From: Bacteroidales bacterium
GTDB lineage: Bacteria; Bacteroidota; Bacteroidia; Bacteroidales; VadinHA17
Assembly: GCA_021157415.1 (NCBI GenBank)
Contig: JAGGWN010000033.1
Location: 1 to 52,634, forward strand
Length of the DNA stretch: 52,634 nt
Direction: 5' to 3'
The translations under genes and the position numbers were made by a program. The notes beneath the pieces are model-generated. The model was not told where the DNA came from and ran no database searches. It saw only the letters and a program-made list of their open reading frames with translations. Positions 24,847 to 34,733 of the stretch are shown here, piece after piece; the first letter of the stretch is position 1, and every line of letters starts with the position of its first letter.

Positions 24847-26655
24847 ATGAAAAGACAAAAAGAAATAATTATCCTGCTTATCATCCTGGGTTTCCGGATA
24901 ATCTGGCCGGGGAATACTATCGCTCAGGGACCGGAAAACAGGATCATAAAAGGGGAACCAGGGGTAATGGACACGGTCACCCGGGAAGACTCTCTCCAGG
25001 AAGCCATACAAGTCCTGGAGAGGTATTACAGCAACGAACAGTTCTGGCGATATGATCAGAAACATCTGAGGGAAGCCATCGGTAATCTTATCCATTATCT
25101 GGAAGCGCCTCCGATTGACTCCACCATTGCCTATTTGAAAAACTACCCTTTTCCTTCCCTTCTGGATACTTCCGTATATAAGCTTATCAATGATACGCTC
25201 ACCTCCCGTAAAGGTTTTCCTGTCAAAGACACCCTGATAAACACCAGGGACACCCTGACACAAAACATTATTTTCGGCGTGGACACCTCTATGGTTTTTC
25301 TTTCCGATTCCCTGATAAAATTTTTACCCGATAGCATTTCTTCCTGGTTGCCGGCCTGGCAAAAGGTAATGATCATTCGGGGTAAAGGAGATACGCTGGT
25401 CGTCATGGCCCGGAACAACAAACAGCCTCATACCCTGGAGGAATCTCCCTGGATCGTAATCCTTTACCACGGAGATACGGCCCGCATTCCGGTAGCCGAT
25501 ATGGACTATCTCATCGCCAATGATTCGATCAGGCAGACGGTAAGATTGTTACTGCAGAAAGCAGAACAGGACTCAACCCGGATATGTTTCACCAATCTTT
25601 CCAATGAAAAAAGGTGTATTTGGTTAAAAAATAATCGCAGTGATTTTTACCGTTTCTGGCTCATAAACGAATATCACGACTCTCTGGGGCTATGGTTAAA
25701 GAATCTTTCCAAAAACAATGTACAACTGACTGTGGATAATAATGTTTTTTTCCACCGAATCGACAAGTACAAGAAGAAAAATACTTTCATGATTCCTTTG
25801 GATGAGAAAACGAGCACCAACCTGCACGCGGTCAAACCCATTGTAATCAAGATCAGTCCCTGGAAAATCGGAGGAACAGGTTCCATAAACCTTTCCGAGG
25901 GAGTTCTTTCTAACTGGGCAAAGGGGGGCGAAAGCTCTATTGCCACGCTTTGGCTTTTGAACAGCTATGCCAATTACCATAAGAAAAATAATCAGTGGAA
26001 CAATCTGTTCAGGATGAAATACGGTCTGCTGCAATCGGGGAAAAAAAGAATACGTAAAAATGAAGATTCGTGGGAGCTGGACTCCAAGTATGGTCTCAAA
26101 GCATCCAAAAAGTGGTACTACAGTGCGGCTATGAATATCAAAAGTCAGTTCTTTAAAGGATACAATTACCCCAATGATTCTGTAGTGGTATCCCAGATTA
26201 TGGCTCCGGGTTATATTCACCTTTCGCTGGGTATGGACTACAGGCCTAACAAAAAGGTTTCGGTTCTTATGTCTCCCCTGACATTAAAAAGCACTATGGT
26301 AATGGACACCTCCGTAATAAATCCGACCCGGTATGGTCTGGAAAAAGGAAAGAAGTCCAGAAACAACATGGGTGCATACATAAAAAGCTATATAAGATAT
26401 GATTTCACGAAAGACATGTACCTCTCCAGCCGGCTGAACATATTCTTACAATATATCCATATGACCGCAAACTTCGACTGGGAAGTGAACTATGCCCTCA
26501 AACTGGGACCTTTCTTCAACATCAATGTCTATACCCATTTACTATTTGATGACACCCGGTTTCCGGTATATGATGAATCCGGCAACAAGATCAGCACTAT
26601 ACGGAAGATGCAGTTCAAACAGTTGCTGAATATCGGGTTTATTTACAGGTTCTGA
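24847..26655 (+). CDS. DUF3078-domain protein, probable outer-membrane beta-barrel
   Basis: This 602-residue protein has a signal peptide (MKRQKEIIILLIILGFRI, Ala-Gln at about residue 27). The N-terminal 300 residues are a soluble region with many Asp/Ser-rich strands. The C-terminal half has DUF3078 features (GSINLSEGVLSNWAKGGESS, LDSKYGLKASKKWYYSA) and ends in phenylalanine (FIYRF), like an outer-membrane barrel. AAGGAGG lies 8 bases before the ATG, an unusually strong Shine-Dalgarno for this phylum, which settles the start. The long N-terminal region is unlike the short DUF3078 proteins. Its role is unknown. Confidence 0.85.
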   Translation: MKRQKEIIILLIILGFRIIWPGNTIAQGPENRIIKGEPGVMDTVTREDSLQEAIQVLERYYSNEQFWRYDQKHLREAIGNLIHYLEAPPIDSTIAYLKNYPFPSLLDTSVYKLINDTLTSRKGFPVKDTLINTRDTLTQNIIFGVDTSMVFLSDSLIKFLPDSISSWLPAWQKVMIIRGKGDTLVVMARNNKQPHTLEESPWIVILYHGDTARIPVADMDYLIANDSIRQTVRLLLQKAEQDSTRICFTNLSNEKRCIWLKNNRSDFYRFWLINEYHDSLGLWLKNLSKNNVQLTVDNNVFFHRIDKYKKKNTFMIPLDEKTSTNLHAVKPIVIKISPWKIGGTGSINLSEGVLSNWAKGGESSIATLWLLNSYANYHKKNNQWNNLFRMKYGLLQSGKKRIRKNEDSWELDSKYGLKASKKWYYSAAMNIKSQFFKGYNYPNDSVVVSQIMAPGYIHLSLGMDYRPNKKVSVLMSPLTLKSTMVMDTSVINPTRYGLEKGKKSRNNMGAYIKSYIRYDFTKDMYLSSRLNIFLQYIHMTANFDWEVNYALKLGPFFNINVYTHLLFDDTRFPVYDESGNKISTIRKMQFKQLLNIGFIYRF

Positions 26656-26692
26656 AAGGGTTTAGGGTTGGAGAGGTATGTTATTTTGGGGG

Positions 26693-27817
26693 TTATAGAT
26701 CTTTCCGGAAGATCCTGAATTTTTTAATCAATTTTCCGTCCACTTTTTCGACCTCTCCGATCATGGGTTTGTTGATTTCCAGGATCAGGTGACTCTCCAG
26801 GGTTTCTATTCCTCTTTTGGCTGCCGACTCGAGCATCTTAATACCCAGTAAAACATCCATACCGTTATTTCTGTACTCGGGTTTTATCCCTCCGAGCAAC
26901 AAAACAACTCCTTTGGATTTCTTCATGGAACGCAGGATATGTATTATTCCGAAGGGAAAAAGATGTCCTTTGGATTTCTTAATCCCCTCGCTGATATCGG
27001 GCATACCCACGACAAAAGCGACCACCTCGCCCGCTATCTGAATAACCTTAACATAATGCGGATCCAGAATAGGAATATACCTGCCGGCCAATTCATGCAT
27101 TTCCTTTTCAGTTAAAGGCACAAAGCCGTATATAGGGGCATAAATCTCATTCATCAACCGCAAAGCCGGGACAATATACTTTTTGAGTTCCTTTTTATTT
27201 GTAAATTCAATCATTTCATATTGAAATTCGGCTTTGGTGGAGATTCTTTCATATACCCTCTGATATAGTTTGGGCAGTTCTTCAGGAACAGAGATCAGGT
27301 AATCATGCAGGTCCACTTTTTTGGTGTATCCTTCATTTTCGATAAGTCTCACCATATATTCGAAGTTCGCCACCATGGCCACAGAGGTTTGGTACTCAAA
27401 GCCAGATATCTGGAAGCCTTGCGGATCCTTATCGGAAAAACCCAGAGGGCCGACCATTCTATCCATTCCTTTTTTGCGGGCCCAGTTTTCCACTGCGGAA
27501 ATCAGGGCATGAGCCACTTCCTGGTCATCATAACATTCCATAAAAACAAACCGGCCTGATTTTTCATGATGGATCTCATTATAACGCTTGTTGATGATGC
27601 CCATGATCCGTCCGACCACTTCCTTCTCTTTATAAGCCAGGTAAAGAATGGTATCGGAATAAGAGAAAGACTTATTTTTTTCCGGATTAAAAAATGCCCA
27701 CTCATCCATGTAGATCGGAGGGAGCCAGGTTTCATGGTTCTTGTGGATCCTGGCAGGGAGATAAATAAATTTCCTGAGCGCGGATTTTGTTTTAACAGGT
27801 TGTATGGTTATATCCAT
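26693..27817 (-). CDS. GNAT-fold N-acyltransferase-like protein
   Basis: This 374-residue protein seems to hold two GNAT-like folds. The N-terminus (FIYLPARIHKNHETWLPPIY, then VGRIMGIINKRYNEIH) and the middle (VGPLGFSDKDPQGFQISGFE) match a widespread family of about 370-390 residues in which acyl-CoA is the usual donor. The C-terminal GGIKPEYRNNGMDVLLG resembles the cofactor-binding loop. Its substrate is not known. The gene next upstream encodes a PAP2-type lipid phosphatase/transferase, separated by 45 bases, so a lipid role such as N-acylation of a long-chain base is possible, but this is inference. Confidence 0.7.
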   Translation of the reverse strand: MDITIQPVKTKSALRKFIYLPARIHKNHETWLPPIYMDEWAFFNPEKNKSFSYSDTILYLAYKEKEVVGRIMGIINKRYNEIHHEKSGRFVFMECYDDQEVAHALISAVENWARKKGMDRMVGPLGFSDKDPQGFQISGFEYQTSVAMVANFEYMVRLIENEGYTKKVDLHDYLISVPEELPKLYQRVYERISTKAEFQYEMIEFTNKKELKKYIVPALRLMNEIYAPIYGFVPLTEKEMHELAGRYIPILDPHYVKVIQIAGEVVAFVVGMPDISEGIKKSKGHLFPFGIIHILRSMKKSKGVVLLLGGIKPEYRNNGMDVLLGIKMLESAAKRGIETLESHLILEINKPMIGEVEKVDGKLIKKFRIFRKDL

Positions 27818-27862
27818 TGCGAAGATTGATTTGGTTTTTCAGGAGTAAAAGTAGAAAAATTA

Positions 27863-28795
27863 TTATACAAAAGGTGGCACCCGGGGTGTTTCTGCCACTG
27901 CCGGTTCTTTGCCGGGTAAGGTATAAGTGGCAAAATACCAATCGTACACTTTGCTCCCTGACCAGGCCAGGAGCGGAACCATCAGAAACCCGGCTATCAC
28001 ATCCAGTGCATAGTGCGCTTTGATATACACCGTGGCAAAGGTAAGCAAAACGGCAGGCAGCAGCCAACCGTAAAAGGTTTTTCGGTTATCTGAAAAGAAA
28101 AAAAACATGATCAGCCAGGTCATGCCGATATGCGAACTGGGGAAAGCTCCTGTGGGACGATCAAACAACAGTAATTTCTGCATAATCCCTGTAAAAAAAT
28201 ATCCCTTCGGAACCTGCGCTTCCGATACGGGTAAAAAATACTGAGGCCCTTCCGAAGGGAAAAAGATAAAGATCAGATAAAACACGAAAAAGGAAAACAG
28301 GAAAGTGAAGATTCTTTTGCTGGCCAGGAAAGGAGCTCTGACATAATACCAGACTGTAAAGAACAGAATGATCAGATAAAAAGAGAAATATCCAAAATGC
28401 ATCAGTTCACTGAACCATGCCTGAGGACAACACCGGCTGAATGCTTCGCTGGGAAGAAATCCAAAAAGAGCAACCTCCACACGGACAATCCCGGGGTCCA
28501 ACACCTCCGGAAAGACACTATGCAGGTAATAGGTCTCAGGATAAAAATAAGACAAAAAAAGCAATGGATATAACTGATGAAGGATACGGAACATTCGCCC
28601 GGGGAAGATCTCTTCGATACGAACGATCAACCCCATAAATATCAACATACCCGTCCTGACCAGATAATGTTCCGCCGTATTTTCATACCGTCCGGCACCA
28701 AATATCAAGAGCAGTGTCGTCAACAGTATGTATAGCAATGTAATACGATCGATGGGATTAAACTTTGAAAAGATCTTATGTACGTTACCAGCCAT
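27863..28795 (-). CDS. PAP2/Aur1-like membrane phosphatase or phosphotransferase
   Basis: The protein has about 310 residues from the ATG at 28795; a second ATG at 28813 is possible. At least six hydrophobic helices are visible. The PAP2 catalytic motifs are present: FPSSHIGM (the SxxxH-type site) and HYALDVIAG (the second His and Asp). A long N-terminal membrane part before the catalytic domain resembles inositol-phosphoceramide synthase and related phospholipid transferases more than short PAP2 enzymes. It may act on polyprenyl, phosphatidate or sphingolipid head groups. The neighbouring acyltransferase suggests lipid metabolism; the substrate remains open. Confidence 0.75.
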   Translation of the reverse strand: MAGNVHKIFSKFNPIDRITLLYILLTTLLLIFGAGRYENTAEHYLVRTGMLIFMGLIVRIEEIFPGRMFRILHQLYPLLFLSYFYPETYYLHSVFPEVLDPGIVRVEVALFGFLPSEAFSRCCPQAWFSELMHFGYFSFYLIILFFTVWYYVRAPFLASKRIFTFLFSFFVFYLIFIFFPSEGPQYFLPVSEAQVPKGYFFTGIMQKLLLFDRPTGAFPSSHIGMTWLIMFFFFSDNRKTFYGWLLPAVLLTFATVYIKAHYALDVIAGFLMVPLLAWSGSKVYDWYFATYTLPGKEPAVAETPRVPPFV

Positions 28796-28831
28796 ACAAT
28801 TTTCTATATGCACAGAGTTTGGCGCCGGGAA

Positions 28832-29362
28832 TTATGACACGCTCAATTTTCTCCGGTACAATTGATAATTTTCCCGGTCAAAAGTAACAAAAATTACTTT
28901 TTCTATGTCAGGATGTTGTTTCAGAAAACGTCTCACCTCACGGATGGCAATCTCTGCAGCCGGTTCCTTCGGAAAGCCATAAATCCCCGTACTTATGTTA
29001 GGGAAAGCGATGGTCCTGACATTGTTTTCAGCCGCCACCTCCAGGCTTCGGCGGTAAGCGGAAGCCAACAGCTCAGGCTCTCCCCGGTCCCCCCCTTTCC
29101 AGCGGGGACCTACCGCATGGATTACATATTTTGCCGGCAAGCGATATCCTTTGGTGATTCTGGCCTCACCGGTAGGACAGCCGTTCAGGGTACGGCATTC
29201 TTCAAGCAGCTCCGGTCCGGCAACACGATGGATCGCACCATCCACCCCCCCGCCTCCGAGCAAAGAGCTGTTGGCCGCATTAACAATAGCATCTACCCGT
29301 AACGTAGTGATATCACCCTGAATAAGTTCCATGCGGCTCTTTGTTCCAGTTTCTGAATTCAT
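28832..29362 (-). CDS. Macrodomain protein, O-acetyl-ADP-ribose deacetylase type (YmdB-like)
   Basis: This is a 176-residue single-domain protein. The macrodomain motifs are complete: [22 protein letters not shown], quoted in two parts here as [12 protein letters not shown] and [11 protein letters not shown], then [15 protein letters not shown] and [12 protein letters not shown]. These residues bind ADP-ribose, and the enzymes remove acetyl from O-acetyl-ADP-ribose or ADP-ribose from proteins. It lies between the PAP2 gene and pheT on the same strand; no toxin ADP-ribosyltransferase is adjacent. Confidence 0.93.
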   Translation of the reverse strand: MNSETGTKSRMELIQGDITTLRVDAIVNAANSSLLGGGGVDGAIHRVAGPELLEECRTLNGCPTGEARITKGYRLPAKYVIHAVGPRWKGGDRGEPELLASAYRRSLEVAAENNVRTIAFPNISTGIYGFPKEPAAEIAIREVRRFLKQHPDIEKVIFVTFDRENYQLYRRKLSVS

Positions 29363-29403
29363 GGTCAGTGGTTGTTGGTTACCGGAAGCAGATTATTTTT
29401 GTG

Positions 29404-31860
29404 TTATCTTATCTTTGCTTTGAACTTCTCTTCAAACATCTTCATCAACCGATTCATTACACCATCGATCTGCTTATCGGTCAATGTTTTATCCGGATCC
29501 TGCAGAATAAAACTCAAGGCATATGATTTTTTGTTTTCCCCCAGTTTAGGATCTTCAAAAACGTCAAATACATCCACTTTTTTCAACAGCTTACGCTCCA
29601 TTTTCATGGCCTGTGCGCGGAGATCATCAAAATGCACCTCCTTATCCAACAGCAAAGCCAGATCACGGCGTACTTCCGGAAACCTCGGAGGTTCATGATA
29701 GGTAATCCTGTGCCGGGAAAGATACTTCATCAGGGGGGCCAGACGGAACTCAGCATAATATACCGGTTGTTTCACATCGAAACGTTCCAGCATCCCGGGA
29801 TGAACTTCCCCGAAACGTACCACTTCCTGACGGTTGTAATGATAGGTAAGACCTGCCGATAAGGTATCGCCGCCGGCGATCTCTTCTTTTTCCATTTCAA
29901 TTTCAGGCAAGCCAAGACGTCCGAGTAAACGGTCCACATAAGACTTCATCACATAATAATCCGCATTTTTTTGTTTTGCCCGCCACGATTCGAGGGTCTG
30001 CGGTCCTGATACAAACAAGGCAAAATGATATGCTTCACTATATTTATCCAAGGGCGCTTTGGTTTTTTTCTTCCGGTCCACACGGTAAACATTTCCAAAC
30101 TCAAATAACTTTAACCGGTTTCGTTTGAAGTTTATATTCCGTCTGATCGTTTCCAAACCTCCAAATAACAAGGTCTGCCGCATGCTGTCCAGTTCGGAAC
30201 TTAAAGGATTGAACAACCGGGGTGTATGCTCCGCAGGATAATCTTTGGACTCTTCATAATAGGCCCCTGCGGTCAGTGAATTGGAAATAATCTCATAAAA
30301 TCCCAGTGAGGCCAGCATATCCGACAAAAGGTTGACCACTTTTTCCTTATCGGGTTTTGGGGGATAAGAGAGCGAGCCCTGTACCTGCTCCGGGACAGGT
30401 ATTTGATTGTATCCGTAGATACGCAACACTTCTTCAATAACATCTGCTTCCCGCTGCACATCCACCCGGTAAGCCGGCACTTCCAATTTCAAATGGTCCT
30501 TCTTTTCATCGAAGATACGTATATCCAGGTTTTTCAGGATTCTTTTCACTCTCTCCCAGGGGATATCAAATCCGGAAAGCCTATTCAACTGACTCTTGCG
30601 GAGGGTCACTGTGTAATTGGAGATCACTTCCGGATACACATCAATGATCTCCGAACTGACCGTACCACCGGCAACTTCCCTGATCAGGTTGGCCGCTCTT
30701 TTCAGTGCATATACAGTAATATTTGGATCGGCCCCCCGCTCGAACCGGAAAGAAGCATCCGTATTCAATTGATGGCGGCGAGCAGTCCTACGTATCCAGG
30801 TGGGGTTGAACCAGGCACTTTCCAGGAACACATTCACCGTTTCGTCTTTCACCCCGGAATCATATCCTCCGAACACCCCGGCGATGCACATGCCTTCGTC
30901 CTCATTACATACCATCAGATCTTCACGGCTCAGTACACGTTCCACCCCGTCCAGGGTTGTAAAGCGGGTTCCTTCGGGCAGCGTTTTTACGATCACTTTG
31001 CCTCCCCTGATCTTATCCGCATCAAAAGCATGCATCGGATGACCTGTTTCATACAGTACGAAGTTGGTCACATCCACCACGTTGTTGACAGGAGTCAACC
31101 CTACCGTTTTTAGTTTTCGTTGCAACCACTCAGGAGAAGGACCCACTTTTATATTTTTCAGGGTGATTCCCGTATAACGGCGGCACGCCTCCGTATTTTC
31201 TATACTGATCTCCATAGGAAGATCATGATTATCCTCTTTAAAAGAAGAGACATCGGGATAATTCACCATGATGGTATCTTTTTCCTGATTCAGGAAAGCA
31301 GCCAGGTCGCGGGCCACACCAAGGTGAGAAGCTCCGTCAATACGGTTGGGTGTCAGAGCTATTTCAAAGACGGTATCTGTCCCGACCTGGAAATAGTCGG
31401 CTGCCGGCATCCCAACCGGAGCCTCCGGGTCAAGCACCATGATCCCCTCATGCGAATCACCGAGGCCCAGTTCATCTTCAGCACAGATCATTCCTTCGGA
31501 TACTTCACCCCGTATTTTTGTTTTCTTCAGGGTTAGTTTCTGGTCTCCCATTGTCAGGGTCGTGCCTACCAGTGCCACCGGCACTTTCTGTCCTTCGGCC
31601 ACATTGGGCGCCCCGCAAACAACAGGTAGGATTTGCCCGTTGCCGACATCCACTTTGGTTACCGACAACCGGTCGGCGTTGGGGTGTTTTTCACACTTCA
31701 GGACTTTTCCGACCACCACCCCTTTGAGTCCGCCGGGAACCGTTTCATACGCCTCCGTCCCCTCAACTTCCAGACCGGTATTGGTCAGAATACGAGCGGT
31801 TTCGCCAGGTGTAAGATCGACAGGAATATATTCCCTGAGCCAGTTGAATGATACTTTCAT
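29404..31860 (-). CDS. pheT: Phenylalanine-tRNA ligase beta subunit
   Basis: The protein has 818 residues from the ATG at 31860. A 54-base upstream extension in frame is possible but its residues (KKIFIFFIINKIK) do not fit the family, whose members begin MKVSFNWLREYI. The order of domains is normal: tRNA-binding EMAP-like domain (about 40-150), B3/B4 editing region, B5, catalytic-like domain and the C-terminal ferredoxin-fold anticodon-binding domain (FPEVRRDLALLLDKEV). It pairs with PheS, encoded elsewhere, to charge tRNA-Phe. The macrodomain gene is 41 bases downstream. Confidence 0.97.
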   Translation of the reverse strand: MKVSFNWLREYIPVDLTPGETARILTNTGLEVEGTEAYETVPGGLKGVVVGKVLKCEKHPNADRLSVTKVDVGNGQILPVVCGAPNVAEGQKVPVALVGTTLTMGDQKLTLKKTKIRGEVSEGMICAEDELGLGDSHEGIMVLDPEAPVGMPAADYFQVGTDTVFEIALTPNRIDGASHLGVARDLAAFLNQEKDTIMVNYPDVSSFKEDNHDLPMEISIENTEACRRYTGITLKNIKVGPSPEWLQRKLKTVGLTPVNNVVDVTNFVLYETGHPMHAFDADKIRGGKVIVKTLPEGTRFTTLDGVERVLSREDLMVCNEDEGMCIAGVFGGYDSGVKDETVNVFLESAWFNPTWIRRTARRHQLNTDASFRFERGADPNITVYALKRAANLIREVAGGTVSSEIIDVYPEVISNYTVTLRKSQLNRLSGFDIPWERVKRILKNLDIRIFDEKKDHLKLEVPAYRVDVQREADVIEEVLRIYGYNQIPVPEQVQGSLSYPPKPDKEKVVNLLSDMLASLGFYEIISNSLTAGAYYEESKDYPAEHTPRLFNPLSSELDSMRQTLLFGGLETIRRNINFKRNRLKLFEFGNVYRVDRKKKTKAPLDKYSEAYHFALFVSGPQTLESWRAKQKNADYYVMKSYVDRLLGRLGLPEIEMEKEEIAGGDTLSAGLTYHYNRQEVVRFGEVHPGMLERFDVKQPVYYAEFRLAPLMKYLSRHRITYHEPPRFPEVRRDLALLLDKEVHFDDLRAQAMKMERKLLKKVDVFDVFEDPKLGENKKSYALSFILQDPDKTLTDKQIDGVMNRLMKMFEEKFKAKIR

Positions 31861-32452
31861 GTGTTTAAAAAGTTTTATTTTATTAATAATGAAGAAAATA
31901 AAAATTTTCTTCACCCATGTAACCGGTTACGCACCGTAAAACTGTTCGTGAGCTCGCTGTGCCCGGTTCGTTCTCCCATAAATTTTTTTAATCATTTTCC
32001 TTGGTGAATTTTTGAATGAATCTCCCCGCTGCAAGCAGACAAGGTCATGGGGTTGTTAATTATATTATCGCCGCCAGCGGAGTGCCATTCACTCCTTGTC
32101 CGTCCCTTGTAGGATTTATCCGCCTACCGGCGAAAAAAATGCATGTTCGTTTCATGTTAATCTAAAATCTTTAATTTACCATCCCTCAACATACCGATTA
32201 TTAAAAACCGGCAAACAAAAGTAAGCATTTTTGAAGAATAGGAAGGTTGGAATCATGAAAAACAGCAAATGACTGAAGCGGGCATATCTACAGATTCCCG
32301 GCATAAGGGAATATCCGGAAGATAAGAACAAACCGACAAAACCCTGCCGGGTGTAGCGGAAAACATTCTTTACTCAGGTCTTTCATCATAGGCCCTCCCA
32401 TTATTAGGCTCCTAACATTTTTGCTCGTATCTTTGTATTCTAAAATGCATAT
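31861..32452. other. Intergenic region between pheT and surE
   Basis: This 592-base stretch separates two divergent housekeeping genes. It is AT-rich near pheT. No gene is recognised; a CGCCTACCGGCG sequence near 32131 is a small palindrome. A -7 box for surE lies at 32428-32435. Promoters for both genes are expected here. Confidence 0.5.
32428..32435 (+). promoter_or_regulatory. -7 box upstream of surE
   Basis: TATCTTTG matches TAnnTTTG, 17 bases before the ATG at 32453. The -33 element is weak. Confidence 0.5.
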
Positions 32453-33244
32453 ATGGACGATACCAAACCACTCATACTGGTCACCAACGATGACGGGAAA
32501 GATGCCAAGGGGCTCCAAGCCCTGATAGAGGTAGTCCGACCACTGGGCTTGGTTTATGCTGTGGTTCCGGAAACAAGCCAGTCGGGCATGTCACATGCCA
32601 TCTCGGTCCGGAAACCTATACAGGTACAATACCGCAAGGAAGTTTCTGCGGACCATTATCATTGCTATACCGTCAGCGGCACACCTGTTGACTGTATCAA
32701 GCTGGCCCTGAACAAACTGTTACCGCGGCGGCCCGATCTGGTGGTTTCAGGCATTAACCACGGTTCCAACGCCTCCGTCAATCTGATTTATTCCGGAACG
32801 ATGGGAGCCGCCGTTGAAGGAGCGATCAACCGCATCCGTTCTATCGGGTTTTCTCTCCTGGATTTTGACCAGGATGCGGATTTCACCACCGCTGCTCTGA
32901 TCAGCAAAAAACTGATCCTTCAGGTATTGGCCAACGGATATCATCCCGACCTATGTCTGAATGTCAATATACCCGCCATAGATCCCAAAGAGATCAAAGG
33001 TCTGCGTGTTTGCAGACAGACACGAGGGTACTGGGTGGAAGAATTTGAAGAATCAACGGATGATCAGGGAAACAGGGTTTTTCTGCTTACCGGCTCCTAC
33101 ACCAATCTCGAACCCGGCCATCCTGAGACAGACGAATGGGCACTGGAAAACGGCTATGCGGCAGTGGTCCCTGTCGAGGTGGATCATACCCGCTATGAAG
33201 ACGTAGATACCCTGAGAGATCTAAACTTTGACCTTAACAAATAA
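32453..33244 (+). CDS. surE: 5'/3'-nucleotidase SurE
   Basis: This 263-residue protein has the SurE metal site: Asp13 and Asp14 in VTNDDGKDAKG, the Ser in SQSGMSHAIS and the Asn in SGINHGSNAS. GTPVDCIKLAL and YSGTMGAAVEGA are also conserved. The enzyme removes phosphate from nucleoside 5' or 3' monophosphates and short polyphosphates. It heads a group surE - small membrane protein - lpxB - SpoIID-like, with gaps of 29, 10 and 7 bases, which is likely one operon. Confidence 0.96.
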   Translation: MDDTKPLILVTNDDGKDAKGLQALIEVVRPLGLVYAVVPETSQSGMSHAISVRKPIQVQYRKEVSADHYHCYTVSGTPVDCIKLALNKLLPRRPDLVVSGINHGSNASVNLIYSGTMGAAVEGAINRIRSIGFSLLDFDQDADFTTAALISKKLILQVLANGYHPDLCLNVNIPAIDPKEIKGLRVCRQTRGYWVEEFEESTDDQGNRVFLLTGSYTNLEPGHPETDEWALENGYAAVVPVEVDHTRYEDVDTLRDLNFDLNK

Positions 33245-33273
33245 TTTTGAACTCACGGATATAAATTTTCAGT

Positions 33274-33585
33274 ATGGAAAAAGCGGAACATAAAACAAGT
33301 AAGGCCGACAAACCACTTACCGGTTGGATCCCGGGATTCCTCGTGCCTCCTTTGAGCTTTGTTATCATCTGGTTACTGGTCCCGACGGGAAGGGATTTTA
33401 CGGGTTTTGTAGAATATGCGATCAAAGCCAATGTATTGTCGAAGTTTCTGAGTCTGGCTGTGTTACCCAACCTGTTGGTTTTTTTCATTTTCATCTGGAC
33501 CAAAATGGATCGGGCCGCCAAAGGAGTACTGTACGCCACTTTTGTGCTCGCTCTGGCTGTAGTTGCCATAAAATTTTTACTGTAA
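33274..33585 (+). CDS. Small three-helix membrane protein between surE and lpxB
   Basis: This 103-residue protein has three hydrophobic helices (VPPLSFVIIWLLV, LSLAVLPNLLVFFIFIW and VLYATFVLALAVVAIKFLL) and a charged N-terminus. No family is recognised. Its tight position between surE and lpxB suggests co-expression with lipid A synthesis genes. Confidence 0.75.
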   Translation: MEKAEHKTSKADKPLTGWIPGFLVPPLSFVIIWLLVPTGRDFTGFVEYAIKANVLSKFLSLAVLPNLLVFFIFIWTKMDRAAKGVLYATFVLALAVVAIKFLL

Positions 33586-33595
33586 TCCCGCCCCG

Positions 33596-34726
33596 ATGAA
33601 GTATTTTTTGATAGCCGGTGAAGCATCCGGGGATGTTCACGGAGCCAACCTGATGCGGGCCTTGCTTGCTTTGGATCCTGAAGCAAGATTCCGGTATTTT
33701 GGTGGGGACAGGATGCAGGCTGTTGCTGGCGGGCTGGTAAAACATTATAAAGACACCGCTTTTATGGGAATCCTGGAGGTGATCATGCACCTGCGAAAGA
33801 TATCCCGGTATATGGAGACCTGTAAAAAAGAAATTCTTGATTTTCAGCCGGATGTGGTTATCCTTATTGATTATCCCGGTTTCAACCTCCGGATGGCAGA
33901 GTTCGCAAAGAAAAAGGACATTCCCGTATTTTATTATATCTCACCCAAATTATGGGCATGGAAGCAGTCGCGGGTAAAAAAAGTCAAAGCTTTTGTGGAC
34001 CGTATGTTTATCATCCTCCCATTTGAAAAAGAATTCTATAAGAAATTTGATATTGAGGTGGAATACATGGGCAATCCGGTCATCGATGAAATAGAAAAAA
34101 GAACAAAAGAGTTAACGCCCCGGAAACAGTTTTTTCAGAAGAACCATCTGAATGCGAAACCTGTTATCGCCCTGCTTCCCGGCAGTCGCAAACAGGAGCT
34201 TCGCCATAATCTGCCGGTCATGCTGAGTCTGGCGGGAGACTATCCGGATCATCAGTTTGTCATTGCCGGAGCCCCGGCATTCTGCGAAGATGATTATGCC
34301 CCGTATATTCAAAATACGACTGTTAAGGTGGTATTTAACGCCACCTATGATCTATTGGGTGCTGCACAGGCGGCCCTGGTCACCTCCGGCACAGCCACCC
34401 TCGAAACCGCTCTGATGAATGTCCCCCAGGTGGTTTTATACAGAACGAATGGACCCACTTATCATATCGGGAAACATTTTGTCAGGGTAGAGTTCATCTC
34501 ACTGGTCAATCTTATCCTTGGGGAAGAGGCTGTAACCGAACTGATTCAGTACGAGGTAAACCATGACAGGGTGAAACAGGAGCTGGATAAAATACTCTAT
34601 GATACCCCTCAGTTGAAACAAATGTTGACCCGGTACCGTAAATTGAAACAAATCCTCGGCAAACCCGGTGTTTCGGACAGGGTGGCTGCCAGGATGATCG
34701 ATTTACTAACGATATCAGAGGGATAA
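33596..34726 (+). CDS. lpxB: Lipid-A-disaccharide synthase
   Basis: At 376 residues this matches the normal LpxB length. The N-terminus FLIAGEASGDVHGANLMRAL is diagnostic, followed by GGDRMQ, LIDYPGFNLRMAE, YYISPKLWAWKQSRVKK and LLPGSRKQELRHN. LVTSGTATLETAL near the C-terminus is the nucleotide-sugar site. LpxB joins UDP-diacylglucosamine and lipid X to form the lipid A backbone, so the organism has an LPS-type outer membrane. It begins 10 bases after the small membrane protein and is followed by a SpoIID-like gene. Confidence 0.97.
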   Translation: MKYFLIAGEASGDVHGANLMRALLALDPEARFRYFGGDRMQAVAGGLVKHYKDTAFMGILEVIMHLRKISRYMETCKKEILDFQPDVVILIDYPGFNLRMAEFAKKKDIPVFYYISPKLWAWKQSRVKKVKAFVDRMFIILPFEKEFYKKFDIEVEYMGNPVIDEIEKRTKELTPRKQFFQKNHLNAKPVIALLPGSRKQELRHNLPVMLSLAGDYPDHQFVIAGAPAFCEDDYAPYIQNTTVKVVFNATYDLLGAAQAALVTSGTATLETALMNVPQVVLYRTNGPTYHIGKHFVRVEFISLVNLILGEEAVTELIQYEVNHDRVKQELDKILYDTPQLKQMLTRYRKLKQILGKPGVSDRVAARMIDLLTISEG

Positions 34727-34733
34727 CCGGATT

